In this document: piece by piece, positions 43,506 to 52,202 of the stretch
Layout of the letters: the number at the start of each line of letters is the position of its first letter
Position numbering within the stretch: position 1 is the stretch's first letter
Assembly: GCA_016806145.1 (NCBI GenBank)
Contig: CP063167.1
Coordinates: 1,422,501-1,486,500 of the forward strand
DNA length: 64,000 nucleotides
DNA from: Variovorax paradoxus
Lineage (GTDB): Bacteria > Pseudomonadota > Gammaproteobacteria > Burkholderiales > Burkholderiaceae_C
Direction of reading: 5' to 3'
The notes under the pieces: generated by a model
Database searches by the model: none
Told to the model about the DNA's origin: nothing
What the model saw: only the letters and a program-made list of their open reading frames with translations
Made by a program: the position numbers and the translations under genes

Positions 43506-44342
43506 ATGGTCGATGAAACGCATGCGCTGCCGCTGCATGGCGAGCTCGACGGGCTGCGGCTCTACGTCTCGCATGCGTGTCCCTTCGCGCACCGCGTGCT
43601 GATCGGGCTCGCGCTGACGGAGGCGGTCCATCGGCTGCCGGTCCGCGTGGTCGAGCCCGTGATGGGACCGCAAGGCTGGGTGCTCGATCCGCCGGACGAT
43701 TGCACCGGCGCCGCCACCCTGCGCGAGGTCTGCGGCCGCGCACAGCCCGGCTTCGAAGGGCGCGCCACCGTGCCGATGCTCTACGACGCGCGGGCGAATC
43801 GCATCCTCAGCCGCGATTCGATGCGGATCCTGCGCTGGATCGACTGGCGCTTCGGCCGCGGCGCGGGCACGAGCCTCTTCGCCCCAACGCTGGAGCCCGA
43901 ACTCGGCGCGCTGAGCCGCTTCATCGCCGAGGCGATCAACCATGGCGTCTACGACGCCGGCTTCGCGACCACCCAGCACGCGCACGACCGCGCCGTCGAG
44001 CGGTTGTTCTCGGCGCTCGCGTTGCTGGAGAAACGGCTGCCGCCGGGCCCATCGTGGCTGTTCGGCGACCGGCTCACGGTAGTGGACATCCAGCTCTTCA
44101 CCACGCTGGTCCGCTTCGACCGGGTCTACCACACGCTCTTCAAGTGCAACTGGCGCCATGGCTTCGAGCATCCGAGGCTCTGGGCGCTCGCGCGGCGCCT
44201 GCATGGCCGGCCCGGCGTGGCGGACACCGTGCGGCTGGAGGACATCGCGCAGCACTACTACCGCAGCCTGCCGGCGCTCAATCCGTCGGGGATCGTGCCG
44301 CGTGGGCCGGAGGTGCTGTGGACGATGGATGGGCCGCCTTGA
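43506..44342 (+). CDS. Glutathionyl-hydroquinone reductase-like GST (xi class, YqjG/ECM4 type)
   Basis: Glutathione transferase-fold enzyme of 278 residues. The active-site motif is CPFAHR near residue 25 (usually CPWAHR in this class), so the nucleophilic Cys is present. RDSMRILRWID replaces the usual SESSEIIRM region. The C-terminal domain has LVRFDRVYHTLFKCNW and FEHPRLWALARRL, characteristic of the xi class. These enzymes reduce glutathionyl-hydroquinones. It is about 50 residues shorter at the N-terminus than typical members. Coupled to wrbA, consistent with quinone detoxification. Confidence 0.85.
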   Translation: MVDETHALPLHGELDGLRLYVSHACPFAHRVLIGLALTEAVHRLPVRVVEPVMGPQGWVLDPPDDCTGAATLREVCGRAQPGFEGRATVPMLYDARANRILSRDSMRILRWIDWRFGRGAGTSLFAPTLEPELGALSRFIAEAINHGVYDAGFATTQHAHDRAVERLFSALALLEKRLPPGPSWLFGDRLTVVDIQLFTTLVRFDRVYHTLFKCNWRHGFEHPRLWALARRLHGRPGVADTVRLEDIAQHYYRSLPALNPSGIVPRGPEVLWTMDGPP

Positions 44343-44363
44343 AGACGAGCCTGCGGTCCCGCA

Positions 44364-45590
44364 TCAGCCCTGCCAGAGCCGAGCACGGCAGCTATCGACC
44401 GTTGCCTTCATCTGCCGCACCGTCGCTCGCCGGATTGGATGATCCGCCGTGCGTTGCGTGAAGGTCGCGGCTTGCGCCAGCATCCGGTCGATGGTTGCCT
44501 CGGCGGCGGCCACCGGCACGCCACCTTCCGACGCCAGGCGCATCAGATGACCCCGTTCCACGGCACGGGCTTCACCGCAGATGTCCATGTGGTGCTGTCC
44601 CATCGGGCCTTCGCTGAAACTCAGATCGAAGGCCGGCGCCAGTCGCCAGCGGCGATCGCGTTCGAGTCGCCATGCGAAATTCTTCGGATGGTCGTCGCGG
44701 TTGTGGAACAGCACGTTGAAGACGGCCCGCGCGTAGGCCTTCTCGACCTCGCGCTCGTCGCGGGTCAGGAAGCGCGTGGCGCGCAGGAAGGCGGTGTAGT
44801 CCGTGCTGCCCGGGATGCGGAAGTCCACGTGCAGCAGGCTCGCGAGGCTTTGCACCGGTGCGCGCAATCCCTGTTCGCGATCGAAGCGCGCCACGCCGAA
44901 GGCCGCCAGCGTGGGCGACAGGTCGAACCATGCACTGGTCGGCATGTCGAGACCGCAGTCGCGAGCAAGCCGTGCGTACATCTGCTCGATGGCACAGGCC
45001 TCCTTGTGCTCGCCCTGGGCAGGAAACTTCACCAACCAGGGCACCCCCGGGGCATCGCCGCGCGTGCTCACCTGGCCGGACGCCGCGTCGTACTGCACGA
45101 GGGCCTTGGGTCGCGCCCCTTGCGGCGAACCGCCGGCCAGCGCCAGTTCGCGCAAGGCGGCTCCCGCGTCCCCGGCCAGGGCGCGTTCGCTTTCCTTCGC
45201 CAGGGCCAGCAGATTCCAGTCCGGCTCTTCGGCATCGGGATGCATGGCTGGCACGAAGCGCAGGGCGCCCATGGCGCGATCGCCGATGAAGGCCAGGCGA
45301 TCCAGCGGTCCGGGATGGCGCAGGCCCTGCTGGCGGAACAGCCGGTCCATCAGCAGCAAGCCCCAGCCGTCGGGCAGGCTGTCGGCGATCAGACCGGGCA
45401 GGCGGTGCAGATGCGCAGGAAAGCCGCCATGGGCCGTGGCCCGCAACGCAAGGTGCAGCGGCGAGAGCTCCAGCCCTTGCCCGAGGGCTTCGGGCGCGTA
45501 CTCGAACAGCAGCGTGTGGCCGTCGTCGGCCAGCCGGCCCAGCGGCCAGTCCTCGCCCCAGCCGCAGTAGCGGACGGCCAGTTGCTTCAT
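44364..45590 (-). CDS. hipA: HipA-type serine/threonine kinase toxin
   Basis: Type II toxin of the HipA family, 408 residues. Known HipA kinases phosphorylate translation factors such as glutamyl-tRNA synthetase and induce dormancy. Seen here: the N-terminal HipA domain with SLPDGWGLLLMDRLF, the glycine-rich ATP loop GGSPQGARPKAL near 155, the catalytic string FHNRDDHPKNFAW near 300 and the metal-binding LAPAFDLSFS. All key residues appear intact. It overlaps the hipB antitoxin gene by four bases (ATGA) as in other hipBA pairs. Confidence 0.92.
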   Translation of the reverse strand: MKQLAVRYCGWGEDWPLGRLADDGHTLLFEYAPEALGQGLELSPLHLALRATAHGGFPAHLHRLPGLIADSLPDGWGLLLMDRLFRQQGLRHPGPLDRLAFIGDRAMGALRFVPAMHPDAEEPDWNLLALAKESERALAGDAGAALRELALAGGSPQGARPKALVQYDAASGQVSTRGDAPGVPWLVKFPAQGEHKEACAIEQMYARLARDCGLDMPTSAWFDLSPTLAAFGVARFDREQGLRAPVQSLASLLHVDFRIPGSTDYTAFLRATRFLTRDEREVEKAYARAVFNVLFHNRDDHPKNFAWRLERDRRWRLAPAFDLSFSEGPMGQHHMDICGEARAVERGHLMRLASEGGVPVAAAEATIDRMLAQAATFTQRTADHPIRRATVRQMKATVDSCRARLWQG

Positions 45591-45904
45591 GAACTGCTGC
45601 CTCGTCGACGCGTTGCCCGCTGCCGTTGGCTCACGGCCTCTGCCTGCTCCATCTGGGCGATGGATTGGCGCTTGAGCACGAACAGGTCGTCCAGCTCATT
45701 CACCAGCCCGAGCGCCTGCACCGCGCGGACCAGGGTCTCCAGCGAGGACTGCCCGCTGCTCTCCAGCTTGCGCAACGCGCCCAGGGACAGACCGGCCATC
45801 TGCGCCAGCTCGCGTTGAGGCACCTGCTGAGCCAGCCGCTGCGCGCGCACGCGTTGTCCCAGGGTCTGCAGAACCTCGGTGGTGGGTGCCAAAGCAAATG
45901 CCAT
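45587..45904 (-). CDS. hipB: HipB-type antitoxin, Xre DNA-binding protein
   Basis: Product of 105 residues. A Xre helix-turn-helix (about 10-72: LGQRVRAQRLAQQVPQRELAQMAGLSLGALRKLESSGQSSLETLVRAVQALGL) is followed by a basic tail ending RQRATRRRGSSS. It should neutralise HipA and repress the operon. The start codon lies inside a palindrome CCATATTTATGG, one of two similar sites 41 bases apart. The 50 bases upstream are strikingly AT-rich compared with the surroundings, which suggests acquisition by transfer. Confidence 0.9.
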   Translation of the reverse strand: MAFALAPTTEVLQTLGQRVRAQRLAQQVPQRELAQMAGLSLGALRKLESSGQSSLETLVRAVQALGLVNELDDLFVLKRQSIAQMEQAEAVSQRQRATRRRGSSS

Positions 45905-45953
45905 ATTTATGGACTTTATCTAAGATTTTGTGCTGTAAATGCCATTTTAATGG
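45901..45953. promoter_or_regulatory. Paired palindromic operator candidates of hipBA
   Basis: CCATATTTATGG (45901-45912) overlaps the hipB start codon and CCATTTTAATGG (45942-45953) lies upstream; extended to 15 bases (ATGCCAT...ATGG) they agree in 13 positions. Their 41-base spacing is about four helical turns, as expected for two HipB dimers on one face of the DNA. The AT-rich promoter lies between them. Confidence 0.55.
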
Positions 45954-46098
45954 TTGTTAGGTTCGCGATGAAACGACCATGCCGGCGAGGGTCCGGCATG
46001 CGGCTTTTGCCTACGCGAATGACGGGCGCTTGCCTTAGACCGTCGCGGTCTGGGTGGGAGAGGCTGGTACCCAACACATCAGCAAAGTGGAGCTTTCA

Positions 46099-46503
46099 AT
46101 GACGATCCAGCCGAATACCCCCCAGTCCCTGTCCGAACCGAACGCAGAGGAGTTGACGCCGCTGGAGATTTCCCGGGCCGTTCTCGAAGGCGAGGAAAAC
46201 CCCAACACCGCACGCGCCATCACCCCGCTGGAGCGCGCCGCCTCGGGCACGCCCGCGAAACCCGAACGCCAGCGCTCGGCCCTCGGCCGCGCGTTGCACA
46301 GCCCGGCCGTGGCCTGGGGTGGTGCGGCGCTCACGGGCCTGGGCCTGATCGCGGCGCTGGTTTATGCGCGCCGCTCGCCGCCTTCGCGCTGGCAGGCGCT
46401 GCAGGCTTTGCCTTCGAAGGTGCTGCCGTTCAAGGCGCGTGCCATGAAGGCCCTGCCGTCGAAGTCGCAGTCCTTGAAGGCGCTTCGCTCGTTCAAGATC
46501 TGA
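46099..46503 (+). CDS. Hypothetical single-pass membrane protein
   Basis: Product of 134 residues. A hydrophilic acidic N-terminus (about 1-75) precedes one hydrophobic segment, AWGGAALTGLGLIAALVYA, and a basic tail with repeats of a short unit (ALPSKVLPFKA, KALPSKSQSLKA). A GGAG-like site precedes the ATG. No family is recognised. It lies between hipBA and an AraC gene with which it converges. Confidence 0.6.
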   Translation: MTIQPNTPQSLSEPNAEELTPLEISRAVLEGEENPNTARAITPLERAASGTPAKPERQRSALGRALHSPAVAWGGAALTGLGLIAALVYARRSPPSRWQALQALPSKVLPFKARAMKALPSKSQSLKALRSFKI

Positions 46504-46543
46504 CGGCAGCACCGCGCTGCTGCATCCGGCACAGGGCCGGCGC

Positions 46544-47611
46544 TCAGTGCGGGTATCGCGCCCGATAGTCCCGCGGCGCCATGCCATGGCGCCGCCGGAA
46601 TGCGGCCGTGAAGCGGCCATGGCATTCCCATCCGGCCTCGGCCGCCACCGCCTGCACGCCGAGCTGCGTGTCGCGCAGCAGCCGCGCCGCGAGCGCGAGC
46701 CGCTCGTCGACCAGCAGGCCATGCACTGACAGCCCCGAAGCCGCGCGCACCTGCGCCTGGAGCCGCGCCGTGCGCAGGCCGACGCGCTGCGCGAGCTCGT
46801 CGACCGACCAGGCGCGTGCCGGCGCCTCGCCGACCAGCGCGCGCAGCCGGCGCACCGTGGCCTCGGCGTCATCGGCGCCTTCCTCGGCGCCCGAGCGCGC
46901 GGGGCGCAGCAACTGGTGCAGGTCGAGCAGTACGCAGGTCAGCAGCTCGGTCGCGCGTGCATGGAACAGCGGCACGAAGGCCGGCTGGTCGGCGGGCTCG
47001 TCGCGGATGCGCGCGAGGCAGTCGCGCACGCGCGGCGTGAGCGCGGCGTTGCACAGCACGCGGCCGTCGTCGCGCTCCACGAGTTCGGCCATCTGCCGCG
47101 CCGGCAGTTGCACGCCCAGCGCCTGCAGCCAGCGCGGCAGCAGCGCGCGCCGCAGCCGGAACTGCACGAAGTTGTTACGGCAGGCGCCGGGAATGTGGAT
47201 CAGGTAGCCGCCGTCGCGGTTGGGCGTGCGCAGCAGCGCGCGGTCGACACGGAAATCGAGCGCACGGCCCTGCGCGCTGCCGATCTGGCCCGTGACGTGG
47301 CCGGCCAGGAAGAAGGTGACCAGCAGCTCGTCGCCGGGCGGCAGTTGCACGTGCAGGTCGTCGTTGAGGCGGAAGTCGAAGTACAGCGCGCTCGCGCCTT
47401 CCCAGGGCGTGGTGCGCAGCCGCAGGATGCGGCCGCCGTCGCGCGGCCAGCGCACCTCGCGGCTCGCGCCGTCGTGCAGGCCCGCGAGCGCCAGCGGCCG
47501 CTCGACCGGCAGCCGGATCAGGGCCGCGTTGAAGTCGTCCTCGGGCAGCGCGCCCGGGGGCATGGCCGGAAGCAGCGACGGGATCGGCACAGTCTGCGAG
47601 CGGATCGGCAT
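46544..47611 (-). CDS. AraC family transcriptional regulator
   Basis: Regulator of 355 residues. The C-terminal domain (about 250-355) has two helix-turn-helix units: SVDELAQRVGLRTARLQAQVRAASGLSVHGLL and VQAVAAEAGWECHGRFTAAFRRRHGMAPRDYR. The N-terminal domain includes RNNFVQFRLRRALLPRWL and is not a standard cupin-type arm. Divergent from the Bug - racemase - RidA - acylase operon across 60 bases containing GTTGCAAC, so it is the probable regulator of that operon. Confidence 0.92.
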   Translation of the reverse strand: MPIRSQTVPIPSLLPAMPPGALPEDDFNAALIRLPVERPLALAGLHDGASREVRWPRDGGRILRLRTTPWEGASALYFDFRLNDDLHVQLPPGDELLVTFFLAGHVTGQIGSAQGRALDFRVDRALLRTPNRDGGYLIHIPGACRNNFVQFRLRRALLPRWLQALGVQLPARQMAELVERDDGRVLCNAALTPRVRDCLARIRDEPADQPAFVPLFHARATELLTCVLLDLHQLLRPARSGAEEGADDAEATVRRLRALVGEAPARAWSVDELAQRVGLRTARLQAQVRAASGLSVHGLLVDERLALAARLLRDTQLGVQAVAAEAGWECHGRFTAAFRRRHGMAPRDYRARYPH

Positions 47612-47671
47612 AGAAAACCCTGCCCTGCGGCGTTAGCGTTGCAACACTTTGATCGAGCGCGGAGTTTAGGT

Positions 47672-48661
47672 ATGAATGTGCGACGTGTCTGCCGGTTTCT
47701 GGGGCTTGCGGCGGCCTCCCTGGCGCTGGTGCTGCCGGCGTTGTCCGCGGCCCAGGCCGCCTGGCCCGCGCGGCCGATCCGGCTGGTGGTGCCCTTCGTG
47801 GCGGGCGGCGGCGCCGACGTGACGGCGCGGCTCATTGCAGCGAAGTTGCAGGAGCGGCTCGGCCAGCAGATCGTGGTCGACAACAAGCCCGGCGGCAACA
47901 CGCTGATCGGCGCGCAGGAGCTGATGAAGGCGCAGCCCGACGGCTACACCTTGCTGTGGTCGATCGACCAGACCTTCGTGCTGAACCCCTCGCTCTACAA
48001 CCGCCTGCCCTACGACCCGCGCAAGGACTTCGCGCCGGTGGCGCTCGCGATCACCTCGCCCAACGCGGTGATCGTGCGCGCCGGCGTGCCGGGCGCGGTG
48101 GCCGACGTGCACGAGCTCGTGAAGCGCGCCCGGGCCGAGCCCGGCAAGGTCAACATCGGCGCGGCGGCGATCCTGTCGCAGATGGCGCTCGAGGAGTTCA
48201 GCCGCAGCGCCGGCATCCAGAGCACGCGCGTGCCCTACAAGGGCAGCGCCGAGGTCGCCCAGGCCACGGTCGCGGGCGACATCGACGCCGCCTTCGACGG
48301 CATCGCGCCCTATGTGCAGTTCGCGAAGGCGGGCCGCGCGAAGATCCTGGCCTTCGCGTCGGCGCGGCGCTTCTCGGGCCAGCCCGAGGTGCCCACGCTC
48401 GAGGAGCTGGGCTACAAGGGCGTGGACTTCTCGGTCTGGTTCGGCATCGTCGGGCCCAGGGGCCTGCCGCCCGAGATCGTGGCGCGCGTGAGCGAAGGCG
48501 TGGACTGGGCGCTGCACCAGCCCGACGTGGTCGAGAAGCTGCTGGTGTTCGGCTTCGAACCGGCCGCCCAGACCGGGCCGCAGGCGCTCGCGACGCGCAT
48601 CGACGCCGACCTGGCGCGCTATGCGCCGGTGATCCGCCGGCTCGGCTTCAAGCTCGACTGA
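47672..48661 (+). CDS. Bug-family (TctC-like) periplasmic binding protein
   Basis: Solute receptor of 329 residues, signal peptide ending near AQA/AWPARP. Marks: RLVVPFVAGGGADVTARL, VDNKPGGNTLIGAQELM, QPDGYTLLW and VPYKGSAEVAQ. It heads an operon with an Asp/Glu racemase-family protein, a RidA-like protein and a periplasmic acylase, so an N-acylated or amino-acid-like ligand is possible. This is a different Bug subgroup from the pair at 25917 and 31061. Confidence 0.92.
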   Translation: MNVRRVCRFLGLAAASLALVLPALSAAQAAWPARPIRLVVPFVAGGGADVTARLIAAKLQERLGQQIVVDNKPGGNTLIGAQELMKAQPDGYTLLWSIDQTFVLNPSLYNRLPYDPRKDFAPVALAITSPNAVIVRAGVPGAVADVHELVKRARAEPGKVNIGAAAILSQMALEEFSRSAGIQSTRVPYKGSAEVAQATVAGDIDAAFDGIAPYVQFAKAGRAKILAFASARRFSGQPEVPTLEELGYKGVDFSVWFGIVGPRGLPPEIVARVSEGVDWALHQPDVVEKLLVFGFEPAAQTGPQALATRIDADLARYAPVIRRLGFKLD

Positions 48662-48674
48662 GGGCCCTCTCATC

Positions 48675-49376
48675 ATGAAAGTCGCGGGCCTGATCGGAGG
48701 CGTCGCGTGGCCCTCCACGCTCGGCTATTACAAGCTGCTCAACGAAGGCGTGCGGCGCGAACTCGGCGGCCTGCACTCGGCGCGCTGCGTGATCGTGAGC
48801 CTGGACTTCGCCTGCATCCATGCGGCCATGGCCGCGGGCCGGCCGGCCGACGCGCGCGCGCAGATGGAAACGGCCGCGCGACAGGCGCGCGCCGCGGGCG
48901 CCGAGTTGATCGCCATTCTTGCGAACACCGGTCATTTCGCGGCCGACGAGGTGCAGGCCGCGGCCGGCGTGCCGCTGGTGCACGTGGCGCGCGAGACCGG
49001 CGATGCCGTCGCCGCCGAGCAGCCGGGCCTGCGCCGGCTCGGCGTGCTGGCCACCAGCTTCGCGCTCGACGCGCCCTTCTTCGGCCGCCTGCTCGGCGAG
49101 GACGCGGGCTTCGAACTGGTGCTGCCCGACGCAGCCCAGCGCCGCACCCTCGATGCAGCGATCTTCGGGCCGCTGGCACGCGGCGAGGCCGGCCGCGACG
49201 AGGGCTTGATGGTCTCGACCTTGTGCAACGCGCTGGTGGCACGTGGCGCCGAGGGCGTGGTACTGGGCTGCTCCGAACTGAGCCACGCCAGGCCCTGGCT
49301 GCGCTGCCGCGCACCGATCTTCGATGCGACCGAGATCCATGCGCGCGCCATCGTGCGCGAGATGCTGCGCGCCTGA
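48675..49376 (+). CDS. Aspartate/glutamate racemase family protein lacking the first cysteine
   Basis: Product of 233 residues of the Asp/Glu/hydantoin racemase superfamily, opening KVAGLIGGVAWPSTLGYYKLLNEGV as in the YgeA-type group. Two-cysteine racemases use Cys in a CNT motif and a second Cys. Here the first is ILANTGHF, with Ala in the Cys position, while the second Cys is kept in LGCSEL. It may therefore be an isomerase, decarboxylase or hydrolase of the same fold. It lies 13 bases after the Bug gene. Confidence 0.8.
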   Translation: MKVAGLIGGVAWPSTLGYYKLLNEGVRRELGGLHSARCVIVSLDFACIHAAMAAGRPADARAQMETAARQARAAGAELIAILANTGHFAADEVQAAAGVPLVHVARETGDAVAAEQPGLRRLGVLATSFALDAPFFGRLLGEDAGFELVLPDAAQRRTLDAAIFGPLARGEAGRDEGLMVSTLCNALVARGAEGVVLGCSELSHARPWLRCRAPIFDATEIHARAIVREMLRA

Positions 49377-49425
49377 TTTTTTTCCTTCCCTCCGTTCATC
49401 CCATCGCCAGAAAGAGAGACACCGC

Positions 49426-49818
49426 ATGCAGACCGCCGAGTTCCCGCTGCCCTTCGTCAATGCACCCTACAGCCGCGCGATGTTCGACGACGACTGGATC
49501 TTCGTCTCGGGCACCATCGGCATGGACTACGACACCCAGCAGCTTGCCGAGAGCGCCGAGGACCAGACCCGGCTGATGATGCGCAACATCGAGCGCTACC
49601 TCGCGGCCTGCGGCGGACGGCTCGACCAGATCGTCAACTACACCTTGATCGTCGCGGGCGCCGAGCACCTGGGCGCGGTGGTGCGTACGTTGTCCGAAGT
49701 GCTGCCGAGCAAGCCCACCGGCACCGCGATGCTGGCCGGCATTGCAGTGCCCAAGGCCTGGGTCGAGATGCAGGTGATCGCGCGCAAGAGCCACGGTGCC
49801 GGCGGAGGGGCGCGATGA
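49426..49818 (+). CDS. RidA (YjgF/YER057c/UK114) family protein
   Basis: Small cytoplasmic protein of 130 residues. The family pattern is seen in FVSGTIGMDYDT, RLMMRNIERYLAACGGRLDQIVNYTLIV and VPKAWVEMQVIA. Archetypal RidA enzymes remove 2-aminoacrylate using an arginine before the last strand; by alignment that position is not Arg here, so this is likely one of the Rid subgroups tied to specific pathways. AAAGAGAGACACCGC precedes the ATG. Its stop overlaps the acylase start (ATGA). Confidence 0.9.
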   Translation: MQTAEFPLPFVNAPYSRAMFDDDWIFVSGTIGMDYDTQQLAESAEDQTRLMMRNIERYLAACGGRLDQIVNYTLIVAGAEHLGAVVRTLSEVLPSKPTGTAMLAGIAVPKAWVEMQVIARKSHGAGGGAR

Positions 49819-52151
49819 AGGCGCCGCTGCTGCGCGCGCTGGCGTGCGCAGCCGTGGTCGCGGGTGCGATTGCTGCGTGCGGCGGCGACGGAGGCGGCGG
49901 TGGTTTTCTGCCCGGCCCCGTCGGCGGCAATCCGCCCGCAACGCCGGACACCTACAGCGCGGAAGTTCGCTGGACGCAGTACGGCCTGCTGCATGTGAAG
50001 GCCGCCGACTACGCGGGCCTCGGCTATGGCTACGGCTATGCGGTGGCGCGCGACCACCTGTGCCTGCTGGCCGACCGCGTTGTCACCTTGCGTGGCGAGC
50101 GTTCCGAACGCTTCGGGCCCGACGGGGCATCGCTGGTGGCCTTCCTGCAGACCTCGAACCTGAACAGTGATCTGTTCTATCGCATGCAACTGTCCGACGA
50201 GGAGGTCGAGGCCGCATGGCGCGATCTCTCGGCCGATGCGCGTGGCCTGGCCGAGGGCTATGCGGCCGGCTTCAACCGCCGGCTGCGCGACATCGGCGTC
50301 GAAGCCGCCGCCACCGCCTGCCAGGGCGCGGCGCCACCGCGGATGCGCGCCAGCGACGTGGTGCGCGCCACGATGCAGGTCAACTCGCTGTGGAAGGCAC
50401 TGGCCGTCGCGCCCTATGCCGCGGCCTCGACCTGGGGCCAGCTGGGCGCGCCGGCCGTCGCCAAGGCAGTCGAAGACCGTCCGCCCGCGCAGCGCATGGC
50501 GAGCAATGCCTGGGCCTACGGCTCCGAGGCCACGGGCACGGGCGCATCGATCATGGTCGCGAACCCGCACACGCTGTGGCAGGGCCACTGGCTGCTGATG
50601 CACCAGATGCACCTGAGCATCCCCGGCGAGATCGACGTGATGGGCGCCGATTTCCTCGGCCTGCCGCTGCCGCTCTCGGGCTTCACGCAGCACCTGGCGT
50701 GGAGCATCGAGGCGCCGTCGACCGTGACCTATCCGCTGCTGATCGCGCTCGACGTGCGCGCCGGCGACAAGCCCTCGTACACGGTCGACGGCCAGCGCCG
50801 CGACCTTGGCACGAAGCGCGTGGCGCTGCGCGTGCGCCAGGCCGATGGCAGCGTGGCCACGCAGCAGCACGAGCTGCCCGTGTCGCACCTCGGGCCGCTG
50901 TACCGGCTGCCGGCCGATGGCGACCGCGCCGCGGGCTGGTATGCGATCACCGATCCCAGCGTCGCGAACGCGCGCGCGCTCGACCAGATGCTCGCGGTCG
51001 CGAAGGCGCGCGACATCGCCGGCTTCGAGCAGGCGGTGGCCAGCAACCGCGGCATCACCGCGCACCTGATCGCGGGCGACAGCCAGGGCCGCGCGATGTA
51101 CATCGAGTCGGGGCCGCTGCTGGACATCGCTGATGCCGCATTGCGCGACTGCGCCACCGTGCCGCCGCTCGACGTCATGACGGTGCCGGTCGCGCTCGAT
51201 GGCCGCCGCGGCGCCTGCGCCGTGCGCGACGCGCAGGGCCGGCCGAAGCTCGCACCCGCCAGCCGCGTTCCGGCGCTCGCCACGCGCGGCATCGTGCAGA
51301 ACGCGAACGACAGCTACAGCCTGTCGCTGGTGGGGCAGCAGCTCGACGGCTATTCGCTGCTGCTCGGCAGCCCGAAGGCACCGCCCGGCCTGCGCACGCT
51401 GATGTCGCAGCGCCAGATTCAGGACGGTATGCGTGATGGCCGCATCGACAGCGCCGAGGCGCTCGGCATGGTGTTCGACAACCGCAACTACCTGGCGGAA
51501 ACCACGCTCGATGCGGTGCTCGCGGCCTGCGCGGGCGCGAAGGGCGATGCCCAGGTACAGGCGGCCTGCGCCATCCTCTCGGCCTGGGACCGGCGGCACG
51601 ACGTGGACAGCCGCGGCACGCTGCTGTTCCATGAACTGGGCCCGCGGCTTGCATCGGTGCCCGGCCTCTACGCCGAGCCCTACGACAGTGCGCGCCCCTA
51701 CCGCGTGCGCCCGGTCTCCACCGCGCCGGCCGTGAGCGCGGCCATCGTCGCCGCGGTGCGCGACACGGCGCAGGCGCTCGCGGCGCTGGGCCTGCGTGGG
51801 GACGAGCGCTGGGGCGACATGCTCGCGCGCACCACGCCGCAAGGCCGCGTGCCGCTGCACGGCGGTTCGGGCGAGCAGGGCGTGCTCAACGCGCTCGACG
51901 GCGCGCCGCTCGGTCGCGAGGGCTTCGGCGACATCATCGCGGGCACCTCGTACGTGCACCTCGTGACCTGGGACCAGGGCCGGCTGGTGGCCAGGCTGAT
52001 GATGGCGGCCGGCCAGTCCACCGACCCGGCTTCGCCGCACCACGACGACCAGTTGCCGCTGTTCTCGCGCAAGCAGCTCGTGACGCCGCCGTTCACCGAG
52101 GCGGAGATCGCGGCCGATCCGAAGCTCGAGCGGCTGGTGTTGCGCGAGTGA
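49815..52151 (+). CDS. Penicillin-acylase family Ntn hydrolase, lipoprotein (N-acyl-homoserine-lactone or N-acyl amino acid acylase candidate)
   Basis: Product of 778 residues exported as a lipoprotein: the lipobox AIAAC puts the lipid-bearing Cys at residue 22, followed by a Gly-rich linker. Family S45 enzymes are precursors that cut themselves so that a Ser becomes the N-terminal nucleophile. Here that is Ser230 in MASNAWAYGSEATGTG, followed by VANPHTLWQGHWLLMHQMHL, typical of the PvdQ/QuiP-like long-chain acylases. Probable role: removing acyl chains from amides in the periplasm, with quorum-signal degradation as one option. Coupled to the RidA gene by ATGA. Confidence 0.85.
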   Translation: MKAPLLRALACAAVVAGAIAACGGDGGGGGFLPGPVGGNPPATPDTYSAEVRWTQYGLLHVKAADYAGLGYGYGYAVARDHLCLLADRVVTLRGERSERFGPDGASLVAFLQTSNLNSDLFYRMQLSDEEVEAAWRDLSADARGLAEGYAAGFNRRLRDIGVEAAATACQGAAPPRMRASDVVRATMQVNSLWKALAVAPYAAASTWGQLGAPAVAKAVEDRPPAQRMASNAWAYGSEATGTGASIMVANPHTLWQGHWLLMHQMHLSIPGEIDVMGADFLGLPLPLSGFTQHLAWSIEAPSTVTYPLLIALDVRAGDKPSYTVDGQRRDLGTKRVALRVRQADGSVATQQHELPVSHLGPLYRLPADGDRAAGWYAITDPSVANARALDQMLAVAKARDIAGFEQAVASNRGITAHLIAGDSQGRAMYIESGPLLDIADAALRDCATVPPLDVMTVPVALDGRRGACAVRDAQGRPKLAPASRVPALATRGIVQNANDSYSLSLVGQQLDGYSLLLGSPKAPPGLRTLMSQRQIQDGMRDGRIDSAEALGMVFDNRNYLAETTLDAVLAACAGAKGDAQVQAACAILSAWDRRHDVDSRGTLLFHELGPRLASVPGLYAEPYDSARPYRVRPVSTAPAVSAAIVAAVRDTAQALAALGLRGDERWGDMLARTTPQGRVPLHGGSGEQGVLNALDGAPLGREGFGDIIAGTSYVHLVTWDQGRLVARLMMAAGQSTDPASPHHDDQLPLFSRKQLVTPPFTEAEIAADPKLERLVLRE

Positions 52152-52202
52152 GGCGTCGTTAGACTGGCGGGCCGTCGTCTCTTCGTTCCGATCGCCCAGC
52201 CC

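Noticed and set aside
45626..46102. Plus-strand frame opposite hipB running into the promoter region
   Set aside because: It overlaps hipB completely and its product is not domain-like; the region is better explained by hipBA and its operator.
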